Shown in pieces: positions 1-10,700 of a DNA stretch of 64,000 nucleotides. Numbering within the stretch: position 1 is the first letter of the stretch; each line of letters begins with the position of its first letter. Both the position numbers and the translations under genes were made by a program. The stretch is from Sebastes aleutianus (Eukaryota; Chordata; Actinopteri; Perciformes; Sebastidae): contig CAKAKS010000074.1 in NCBI GenBank assembly GCA_916700875.1, positions 522,232 to 586,231 of the forward strand, written 5' to 3'. The notes below the pieces were generated by a model. It did not search any database. It saw nothing but the letters and a program-made list of their open reading frames with translations, and was not told where the DNA came from.

Positions 1-175
1 TGACTACATACCTGCTGAAAATCAAACATTTTACTGGATTCATTTAGAGCTTTTCCAAAGTAAAAGTCCCTAGAAGTGTTTGATTCATCTTGTTCCCTTC
101 ATGGTCTAGAGGTAAACAAGTTAACATCAATCACAGTATATCGTATCAGGAGATCGGTGGATCGTCTCAGCCCTA
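1..175. repeat. Dispersed repeat, right part only (cut by the window edge)
   Basis: Matches 28083-28325 closely by eye, including CTGAAAATCAAACATT, AGCTTTTCCAAAGTAAAAGT and the shared end ATCGTCTCAGCCCT. The AGCCCT terminus looks like a hAT-type inverted end. The copy continues left of the window. Confidence 0.75.
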
Positions 176-566
176 GAAAGCAGTGTCCTGTCGTCCTATT
201 GAGTCAGGACAATTTATTTAACTTAACACGGTTGAATTTGATCAGAATTGAAACATGCGGTTATATAACTGCTTTATGTAATCACATTACATTTGACACA
301 GAATTCTCATTTGCCAAACTGTTCTTGGAGGCTCATCTGTGTTAAGAACGACCACTTAATGTCCGCTGAGCCGCTGAGGGAAGCAGATCCTGTGGTATAA
401 ATAGTTAATATATCTCACCACGGATGAATAAATCAGAGGCTCCGGAGATGATCTGCTGGAGAAAATTCATTCATTCATGTGAACAAGAAAGAAAATAAGC
501 AAAGAAGTTTTGTTTTTGTTTGTTTATTCACAATCGCCACCTGCTGCTGAGTTCACCTGTCATTAA
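176..566. other. No gene or repeat recognised
   Basis: AT-rich, no exon-like frame and no obvious repeat on either strand. Confidence 0.5.
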
Positions 567-1029
567 TAGGGACGCACCGACACCACTTTATTCAGACCGA
601 GTACAAGTACTTACATCTGGGTACTCTCCGGTACCGAGTACCGATACGAGTACTTCTCTGTACCAAAAGACCCTCGTTAACAGCCAGCTGGAGGGTGTGA
701 GCGACACACGGCAGGCTGGGGAGTCACGCATACGAGGCGGTGCGCCGTGACCGTCTCTAGGTCGGCTTGGAAAGGCTTCGGGGCGAAGGTGGCTCGCGGC
801 CGCAGCTTTACAGCGCTCCCCGCGGGGTCGGGCAGACCACCGGTCCGTCTCGCCCGCACCGTCGGGGAGGTGGAGCGTGACGACCGAAAGATGGTGACGA
901 GAGGTTAACGTCACGCTGCCGTAAAGTGGTATCGGTGCCGTTGTATCGGAGCCGTTTTGCGAGTACGAGTACATGAGCACAGTATCGGACCCCATACCCG
1001 ATACTGGTATCGGTATCGGTGCATCCCTA
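567..1029. mobile_element. Non-autonomous hAT-like MITE
   Basis: Left end TAGGGACGCACCGA and right end TCGGTGCATCCCTA form imperfect terminal inverted repeats. The interior has the GTACCGAGTACCGATAC / ATACTGGTATCGGTATCG composition common in fish hAT MITEs. No transposase was found. No 8-bp target duplication is visible, perhaps because the 30-bp minisatellite has replaced the right flank. Confidence 0.65.
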
Positions 1030-2812
1030 CTCGTTATAACCTGTCGCTGAGTCATCAGAACCTTTATAACCTGCCGCTGAGTCATTAGAACCTTTATAAC
1101 CTGCCGCTGAGTCATCAGAACCTTTATAACCTGTCGCTGAGTCATTAGAACCTTTATAACCTGCCGTTGAGTCATCAGAACCTTTATAACCTGTCGCTGA
1201 GTCATTAGAACCTTTATAACCTGCCGCTGAGTCATTAGAACCTTTATAACCTGCTGCTGAGTCATCAGAACCTTTATAACCTTTCGCTGAGTCATTAGAA
1301 CCTTTATAACCTGCCGCTGAGTCATCAGAACCTTTATAACCTGCCGCTGAATCATCAGAACCTTTATAACCTGCCGCTGAGTCATCAGAACCTTTATAAC
1401 CTGCCGCTGAGTCATTAGAACCTTTGTTACCTGCCGTTGAGTCATCAGAACCTTTATAACCTGTCGCTGAGTCATCAGAACCTTTATAACCTGCCGCTGA
1501 GTCATCAGAACCTTTATAACCTGCCGCTGAGTCATCAGAACCTTTATAACCTGTCGCTGAGTCATTAGAACCTTTATAACCTGCCGCTGAGTCATAAGAA
1601 CCTTTATAACCTGCCGTTGAGTCATTAGAACCTTTGTAACCTGCAGCTGAGTCATCAGAACCTTTATAACCTTTCGCTGAGTCATTAGAACCTTTATAAC
1701 CTGCCGCTGAGTCATTAGAACCTTTATAACCTGCTGCTGAGTCATTAGAACCTTTATAACCTGCCGCTGAGTCATCAGAACCTTTATAACCTTTCGCTGA
1801 GTCATCAGAACCTTTATAACCTGCCGCTGAGTCATTAGAACCTTTATAACCTGCCGTTGAATCATCAGAACCTTTATAACCTGCCGTTGAGTCATCAGAA
1901 CCTTTATAACCTGCCGCTGAGTCATCAGAACCTTTATAACCTGCCGCTGAGTCATTAGAACCTTTATAGCCTGCTGCTGAGTCATTAGAACCTTTATAAC
2001 CTGCTGTTGAGTCATCAGAACCTTTATAACCTGCCGCTGAGTCATCAGAACCTTTATAACCTGCCGCTGAGTCATTAGAACCTTTATAACCTGCTGTTGA
2101 GTCATCAGAACCTTTATAACCTGCCGCTGAGTCATTAGAACCTTTATAACCTGCCGCTGAGTCATAAGAACCTTTATAGCCTGCCGCTGAGTCATTAGAA
2201 CCTTTATAACCTGCCGCTGAGTCATAAGAACCTTTATAGCCTGCCGTTGAGTCATCAGAACCTTTATAGCCTGCCGCTGTCATTAGAACCTTTATAACCT
2301 GCCGCTGAGTCATAAGAACCTTTATAGCCTGCCGTTGAGTCATCAGAACCTTTATAGCCTGCTGCTGAGTCATTAGAACCTTTATAACCTGCCGCTGAGT
2401 CATAAGAACCTTTATAGCCTGCTGCTGAGTCATTAGAACCTTTATAGCCTGCCGTTGAGTCATCAGAACCTTTATAGCCTGCCGCTGAGTCATTAGAACC
2501 TTTATAACCTGCCGTTGAGTCATCAGAACCTTTATAACCTGCCGCTGAGTCATTAGAACCTTTATAACCTGCCGCTGAGTCATTAGAACCTTTATAACCT
2601 GCCGTTGAGTCATCAGAACCTTTATAACCTGCCGCTGAGTCATTAGAACCTTTATAACCTGCCGTTGAGTCATCAGAACCTTTATAACCTGCCGCTGAGT
2701 CATCAGAACCTTTATAACCTGCCGCTGAGTCATTAGAACCTTTATAACCTGCTGCTGAGTCATAAGAACCTTTATAACCTGCTGCTGAGTCATAAGAACC
2801 TTTATAACCTGT
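1030..2812. repeat. 30-bp minisatellite, about 59 copies, carrying AP-1-type motifs
   Basis: Head-to-tail units of exactly 30 bp; core GCTGAGTCATYAGAACCTTT followed by ATAACCTGCC. Units differ mainly at a few fixed sites (CCGCT/CCGTT/GTCGCT; CATCAG/CATTAG/CATAAG). Nearly every unit contains TGAGTCA. Because 30 is divisible by three, long open frames on the minus strand (MTQRQVIKVL- and GYKGSDDSAA-type) are by-products and are not called as genes. Confidence 0.97.
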
Positions 2813-5450
2813 ACAAAGAAGAAGAGTCTTGACACAGAGGAGATCAGGACGAGTGCAACGCAGCATTTTAATCATAATAAAAATCCATTTGAGATAGAGT
2901 TGGAGGACGTCATGCACAACCAGAGTGAAGAGTTCTTGAAGTAACTCAGGATGAGTTCCATGTTATTGCAGGTGTCCTGTGATTGGCTGCTTCATAACAG
3001 TTACAGGCTGACAGCAGAAATTATGCCAAAATAAAAACAAACGATATGAAACCTCGACTCCTTCTCAGGACAGATATCTTAAAACAAAAGCTTAGAAACC
3101 GGACGGGGAGACGAGGTCACGCCTGAACGTCCCACTTGTCTCAAATTAAGTCAGCTGGTGGGGGGGGGGGAACAAAGCTAACCGTCTTCGGCAGCAGAGA
3201 AGTGATGCGTGCGGCCATATGAACCAAAACGCTCTCAGATTCATTAAAGAATAAAAGGGATGGAACCTCCCGAGGCTTAAAAGCAGCTCAGCAGACGTGT
3301 TGTTGTTGTGGTGCAGCGAGAGCAGCACAAAACACCATTCTGCATGGTAAAATAACAGTTTTGTTTATCATAATTCTTTCCGAGAGCGTGATACAGAACT
3401 TGATTGATGTGCGTTAAGTACAGAGTCGGAGTCAGGAAGTGGTTAACCTAGCTGAGCATACAGACTAGAATCAGGAGGCCTCTGTCAGCACCTCTAAGAC
3501 GGACCGATCAACTCGTCTCATTGGTTTAACCCACACTTGGTAACTTGGTAATTAAGCTTTGGAGGAGTTAGAGACGTGATACTGGAGTCAATCTTCTCAT
3601 CTCACTATCGGAGAGAAAGGGAATAAAAGTGTTTCACAAACTTCCTGCTAGAATTATTCCTTAAAATCAATAAAATCTTCTTCTACGGTCTTAAAAGGCA
3701 GAACTTAAATGTCATCAGGTTGTGTCCATAAGAGCTTCATGTTCCTGTGCAATATTAAAGACTAACAGTAATCTTAAAACCGAGTGAGTGATAACGGGGA
3801 AACCCCAGAAAGCTTTATCGTAAAGCTAACACTGCTAATGCTCTTAGAACCGTTGAGGAAACAGAACCAGACCTGAAACTGGAGCAGAAGAACATCTGAT
3901 CCGGCGTTACTGAAGATTAAAAAAAAGGCACAACAAAAGGTCCTGAGGTCCGGCGGCCGTCAGAACCGTTTGGCAACACCGACGAGCTCGTTTCACATAA
4001 AACCTCTAAATCTACCCGACAGAAGCTCCGGTAGAAACGTCCGTCCGAGTGTGACGGGAAACGTGTTCTGAACGAGCTGCGATAGCTGAGCAGAACTCTC
4101 AGCGCCGGCAGGAATCCGGTGGACCTCGCTTCACCGGAGTCCGACCGGAGAGAACACCGAGAAGGCCTTGGGTTCACAGGTTTGCTACGACGATGCTCAG
4201 TGCCTCAGTGCTACTGAAGAAGAAGTGACTGGATGTGGACTCAGGTAGAGGAGAAACGGTGTGCTATGTGAGCTCATTCAGGAACCGTCTCTGTAGACGT
4301 TTAATCACCAAAACGTCGTTTCTAAAGACGGAGAAAGTTATCCAGTTAAAGGACACGATCAGATGTTTTCTTCCTCACATGCCGTACGTACGCTGAAAGA
4401 GTCGCTGGTCGCTGTAATCACCCCGTCTGTCCATATAGAGAGGCCAAGTCCCGCCGAACGGTAGTCGACGGCGAGAGACAAATCTATTTTTGATCCTGTT
4501 TGAATCACACGGATGATGTTGGTTAATCTAAAACATTATTCTGAAAGTCAACAAAGTCTCAGTTTGTTACAAAACTGTCCAAGTTTCAGACTAAACACCC
4601 AAAAGGGGCGTTAAGTGACGTCAAGCGAGTCGTGTTTCCATCCAGTGCATCGCAGTTTGTCGGATGGACGAACCCTTTAACCCCCCCGAGGGGATCCTGC
4701 CAAGACTGAAACTACTGTTGAACTCACAGAATGTGATGTGAGACCAGGACACGCCGCTGGAAGCCTCGTATCACCTTCAGCTGAACAAGGACCCAACTTC
4801 TACCAGGAAGGATCCAGGATGGACAGGAGGAGGCGTTACAGCAGCCAGTAACTGTTCCAGCGTACGTACGTACGGCATTAAGACAACCTTATCCTTTAAG
4901 TCTAGACCCCGAAGCTGTGAGCTCCAAAACGGGTTCTGATTTGAATCCGCTGCGCCAGATTAGAAACCGAAAAAATAAAAAGCTGTGTGGCGTTTCTGTC
5001 AGAAAACAATAAGTGCTGTAATGATCTAATCTTTAAAACGACATTCCTCTTCTCGGATCAGTGATGAAGATCAGTGATGAGGATCAGCTCAGGACGAGAG
5101 AAGTAAAAGCATATCGCTGCCTGTAGGACGTGGGACGGTCACTGCAAGGACTCTTTAAAATCAGGAGCAGAATGAAGAAGAAGAGCGGAGGAAGGAGGAA
5201 GAGTTCATATTCTGTTCTCAGCAGCTAGAAAGCATCTTTATAACTCTTAATATCTCTTAATAACGCTTCATATCCCTTTTTGATACGGTGGCTGAAACCA
5301 GTTCCCTCCCTGATGAACTCAACACGGAGGACTAGAAGTCCAGAGGAGAGTTGGAGCAGCACAGAATAATAAATCCAAGCATGTAAAGGGGAGAGGAATC
5401 AGAGGAAAGAGAATGAATGCTTCACCCCCGACTGGAGCGGAGCTGTTTGG
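2813..5450. other. Unique sequence; possible distal mtmr14 3' UTR or intergenic DNA
   Basis: No convincing coding exon on either strand; the open frames are short and lack recognisable protein similarity. There is no large tandem repeat. A minus-strand ATTAAA lies near 2868 and a plus-strand AATAAA near 2876, so a transcript end on either strand is possible. Assigning it to the mtmr14 3' UTR is inference. Confidence 0.4.
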
Positions 5451-5453
5451 CAC

Positions 5454-5459
5454 TTTATT
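5454..5459 (-). promoter_or_regulatory. mtmr14: Candidate mtmr14 poly(A) signal
   Basis: AATAAA on the minus strand about 92 nt downstream of the stop codon. It would give a very short 3' UTR that includes three 13-bp CGCCGCTACGACA-like copies (5466-5506). A longer 3' UTR using a signal further down, such as ATTAAA near 2868, cannot be excluded. Confidence 0.4.
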
Positions 5460-5550
5460 GTCCCGGCGTGTCGTAGCGGCGTGTCATAGCGGCGTGTCGT
5501 AGCGGCGGTGGATGGAAGCAGACGGAGGGTCTGAAGTCACATTGAGAGGG

Positions 5551-5731
5551 TCAGACGATGGCGTTGGTGCCCCGGAGGCCGACCCCGCGGGCAAACTGCT
5601 CCAGCAGGCCGGTGATGGCGCCGGACGGGCTCGGCGCCGACGACTTGAGGCCCACGGTGGAGCTGTAGGCCGCCAGGAAGACTTCACGCACCGCCTCCAG
5701 GCGGGCCTGACGCTGAGACGGGAAGGGACAC
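5551..5731 (-). CDS. mtmr14: mtmr14 coding exon 19 (C-terminus)
   Basis: Acceptor CTCCTCCAG|GTGTCC, preceded by a nearly pure pyrimidine tract. Encodes FLAAYSSTVGLKSSAPSPSG and LLEQFARGVGLRGTNAIV, then TGA at 5551-5553. This strongly conserved end fixes the gene's 3' limit. Confidence 0.94.
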
Positions 5732-7672
5732 CTGGAGGAGAGGAGAGAAGAGGAGAGGAGAGGAGAGGAGAGAGGAGGAGAGGAGAGGAGGAGGAGAGGA
5801 GAGGAGAGGGGAGGAGAGGAGAGGAGAGAGGAAGAGGAGAGAGAATATGAATACTGTACTCTGCTGAATAGAGAAAATTCCTACTTTAAAAATACAAGAA
5901 CCAGAAGAAGAGAGCGACAGCAGATCAACCCCACAACGTCCTCCTGAATGAACCATCACAGAGCTCACAGAGCTCATCAGCATCTCTCTGCTGCTCTCCT
6001 TCTCTCGGAATAAACATGGACGGATGTTATTTGTCTTCACTGCGAGTGACGCCGGCGGGAAACACCTTTCATTCAGATGAAGCAGAAATTAAAGTGTGTC
6101 CCCTGATGGAAGCAGAGAGGAGGAGGACGAGTCAGAGGGAGGACCGGATCGTCCTCCTGGTCTACGGCTTGGTTCAGAGCAGAGAGGAGGAGGACGAGTC
6201 AGAGGGAGGACCGGATCGTCCTCCTGGTCTACGGCTTGGTTCAGAGCAGAGAGGAGGACGAGTCAGAGGGAGGACCGGATCGTCCTCCTGGTCTACGGCT
6301 CGGTTCAGAGACAAATGTTCCCGACAACAGAACCGTGTTCATGTTCTATCGGTACTCCGTACGGTGCTACTTACATTCGTCCACTGGGTCCCTCGTCCTG
6401 AAAGCTGAAGGGCAGCGGGGAGTCGTAGGCGGCGGCCACGGCAGACGAGGTGGAGGAGGCCGAGGCCAGAGGTGGAGGGAAGTGAGCGTGGTCGTGGATG
6501 CTGCCGCAACCCGAGACTATCTGCCAGCTCCCGTACTCCGTAGAGAGGGAGGAACCGGACCGGGTGTAGTCTGCTGCTAACCTGAGAGAGACAGATAACA
6601 GAGACAGTGAGACGGCTGCGGATCGGGACGTAGAGCCGCTCGTCGGTTAAATCCTCCTCCGGTCCGCATGTCGACCGGTCGCTGGGCGAGACACGGAAAC
6701 ACAAAGTGCTCCCGCAGGCTGAGCCGTCGGCGAGTGAACAGGTGAATGTTGACATGTGATGTAAAGAACTTTGAGTGGTCGGAGGACTAGAGAGACGCTA
6801 CTGCAGAGAAATACAAGTCAGAGACAAAACAACAGAGACAAAGAAAGAGCAGGACAGACGGAGAGAGAGACTAAGAGCAACTGAACACTGAAGAAGACAT
6901 TTTCAGGTGACCAAAAATGATCTAATGAATTTTGAAACACAGTGAAAGGGTTAAAGTTGTAAGACTAAAACACGGACAACTCCCAGACCGGACAACGCCG
7001 TGGTAGCGACCTGTCAATCACCAGGTAGCCCCGCCCTAAAGCATCCCCTGCTTTAACTACTTCACTTTAAAGGTGCGGTGTGTAGGATCTGGTGGTATCT
7101 AGCGTCGAGGTGATGAGATCACAACCAACTGAAGCCTCTCCCGTGTGCCGAGCGTGTTGGAGAGCTATGTTCCTCTCTAGAGCCATCTGGAGCAGAGCCA
7201 GTGCGTAGAGCTTGTGTGTGTGTGGGAAGTGAGTGGTGAAGCAAGAGCTAGAGAGTGGTGGCGACGGCAGCGAGTAGCGTTATCGACTCCGACCCAAGCA
7301 GGGAAATTTGACAGACTTTAGCTGGTCCGTTCTGGGCTACTGGCGGACGCCGTGGACATTTTGGATGTGTAACTTTAGTCCTCTACTCCGAGGTGATCCG
7401 TGTTCGCCTCCAGTCTTTCCTTTGCTCTGCCTCCAGCTGACACCGTAACGTCATCGTGACATCGGACTTCACTGCGACTACTACACACTGAACAGTATGT
7501 TTTAATAGTGATGGAAGGTTTTCAGCTCATTTCAGTAATAGCTGGGATAATGTATGAACTTATACTGTGAACCGAGTCAGAGCTGAACACCAGAGGAAGA
7601 GAGCCACCGGCTGCTGGGAGCTGCAGAGCGCCGGGCCTCTGGTGATCATCCAACATTTACATTACTGAAGTT

Positions 7673-7763
<91 letters not shown>

Positions 7764-10700
7764 TAAGATGGCACGCCAGCTTGGACCGGCTGATGGGAGT
7801 TATATCGACTCACTGACCTTCTTCCAGGGACAGCCAGCGGGCTGCTGCCGGTGCGCGTGACGCCGTGTTCTGATTGGTTGGAGGAGGAGGAGCTGGAAGA
7901 CCTGGCCTCGCTGAGTGGATGAGAGAGATGCTCCTCCAGAGGGAGAGGTTTACTCCACACCACCATCTGAGGAGACGAGGTGGTGCCTTTCCTCCTGAGG
8001 ACAGAGAGAGAGAACATCAGCATCCACAGAGGAGGAGGAGGAGGAGGAGGAGGAGGAGGAGGAGGAAGAGGAGGAGGAGGAGGAGGAGGAAGAGGAGAGG
8101 GGAGGAGGAGGAGGAAGAGAGGGGAGGATGAGGAAGAGGAAGAGGAAGAGGAGGAGGAGGAGGATGAGAGCAGAAAAGCAGCTTTGTGCTGACTGATCTT
8201 CATAAATCAACGTTTCCTTCTGAAGACTTAAATAAAAACATTTGTCAGTCGTTTCATTTTCCTGACATTGATCCAGATCAGAGAGATTGTGGGACTGAGG
8301 CCTGTTAAGACATCAGCTCTGGGCGGGGGGGGGGGGGGGGGGTCATCCGGCAACACACCATGTTGGAAAGTGAAAAATACTGAAACTAAATAAAAACGAT
8401 ATCCTTTAAGAGAAACTAACCTGGAACGAGTCAACTGGTTAAAAAGAGCGCAGACAGATCCCCGCTCCCAGCCGGCGGTACCGTGAGCTGGTCGGCTTGT
8501 TATTCACACGGTGTGAATGTGACACATTCTGGCCGTTCCTACACAGTTCTCTCCAACCATGTATTTGGTATGTATATGTAGTAGTGATATCTGACCTGTT
8601 ATGAGAGTTAATCAGCACCGCCCGACCCGCTAAATCATGCGTTAATCAACCACCTGACCCGACCCGCAAACCGCCAACTTCCTGCATTATAGTAGCACAA
8701 TAGATGTCAGGACTGAGGTCTGAGACGAGCGGACTCGAGCGCCACGGCTCACAGTGTGTGTGTGTGTGTGAGCGTGTGCGAGTGTGTGTATGACCTCTTG
8801 ACAGCTCGTTACGTGGTGGCGGCACAGAATATATTAAACTGACACGCCGTCACCACGGCGGATGTGTGTGCATGTTTGAGAGAGAGAGAAAGACGGAGAG
8901 GGGAAAGAAGGTGGACTATTGCACCAATGTTTCTGTTAGTTATTAATAAGTTACTCAGAAAGCTGTTTGACCCGCGCGCCTGGAACCGCTCACCTGAACC
9001 TGCCCGACCCGTGGGAGGGGGTTGACCCGCACATGATTACTTCTGGGACATTAGCCATACCAGACCCTAACAAAAATAAAATAAAACTAAATATTTAAAA
9101 ACTAAAACTAGGGCTATCTCTCAGACTTTTTCCAGACTTTTTTTCGGAAATTTTTTTCGGACATTTTTCAGACTTTTTTTTTGGGGATATTTCTCAGACT
9201 TTTGTTTCAGACTTTTTTTCCCAGTCATTTCTCAGACTTTTATTGTGAAAGGAAAGAACTGAAGGAGTGGATGTGGTCGGCGTTGCGTTTGTCGAGGCTG
9301 AAAGGAGTAATAAAGTTTGACGTCTTGGTTTGGACTACGGAGCCTCCGTGTTGTCGGTTCATAAATATAGACGCAACTCATCCGGTTCTGCACAACCCGA
9401 CTGGTTGATGTCTTTATTCACGGAGCGAAAGCTCAGAAAAATCAACCTTGTTCCGGAAAAAAAATCACACCACTTTTCCGCTGCGCAATATTTAAATTTG
9501 GAGAGAAAATATTCATGACAGTTCGAAGGATATATTGACGAGCGAATTAATCTCACAAAAAAAAGGCCTTAACTTGTTTGAAAAGGTTTTTCAACTTTCC
9601 AAAACATACGATAAATAAATATATAAGAAATGAATCCCTGAATTCTGCGACACTGACCAGCTGGAGGCCTGGGGTTGGCTGGTGAACAGGTCCACAGTGT
9701 CGTTGGTGAGGCTGGAGGCGCCGCCCACCTCCTCAGTGATGAGGGAGAAGTCGCTGCTCAGACTCGTCACACTGCCGCGATCCTTCGACTCTGAAACCAC
9801 AGAACACACAGCGAGGATGTTAGTTCCGCTCCGGACTCAGTAGAACATTCTGACAGATCACAGCCGGAGCTGAAGGGAAACCAGAACTTCTGGGTTCTGT
9901 CACAGACGTAAGAAAACCTCACTCAGAATCACATTGATATTTGAAACAATGCTATTAACTCCAGCTTTGAAACGAGGGATTAATGCTGGAATAGCTTACT
10001 GCGACTGAGGCATTACTATTAGCTGCACATGTGCTTCCTGTTCTGGGATGTCAAGACGTCCCACAGAAACACAGCAGCCTCTGTGCAGTATCATCAGCCT
10101 TTTAGAGACATATTCTGAGCAGCTTTTCTCTTCCTCTCCTCCTCCGGTTGAGCCAGAAGTGTCCATATAACAGAAATTATAAGCCATTTATAGCCGTGAA
10201 AGTGATAAACTCTGACATAAAGCAGTATACTAAGTCGAACTCTACTGAAGGTTAAAAGCCTGCAGACAGAAAGGTTTGTGACGCAAGATGTTTTGGATTA
10301 AAGCCTTGCAGTTTTCTAAAGAGATGAAAGCGCCGTGTTATCACCCAGAGTCTCGTTGCTTTGTCTCTGTGCTTTGTTATTATACCTCATTGCATCAGAC
10401 CAGGCGCTCCCGACGCTGCCACGAGCACGTCAACAAGATCAATTACTTAAGAGGAAATAACAAATTGGACTCGGATGAAAAATAATGACACCGTTGACAC
10501 GTTTCCTGCGTTTCCATTAACCCTCTGAGACCCACAATAGACCTGTTTTAGTCTTTTTTAGGGGGGTCTAGGGGTCTTTAGGGGGTACAGGGATCTTTAG
10601 GGGGTACAGGGGGTCTTTAGGGGGTCTAGGGGTCTTTAGGGGGTCTTTAGGGGGTCTTTAGGGGGAGATAGCAGGTCAACAGTAGATGTCACATAGAAGT

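Noticed and set aside
1030..2812. CRISPR-like array of 30-bp repeats
   Set aside because: Units are contiguous with no spacers and the DNA is clearly from a vertebrate.
588..2835. Minus-strand frames of 555 and 602 codons with 10-residue repeats (MTQRQVIKVL, GYKGSDDSAA)
   Set aside because: The 30-bp unit is divisible by three, so frames stay open automatically; two frames of the same strand are open, and no conserved start or domain is seen.
7646..8210. Minus-strand frames rich in Ser/Pro/Leu around exon 17
   Set aside because: Only the part 7818-7994 is exon; the rest is translated GGA and GT repeat.
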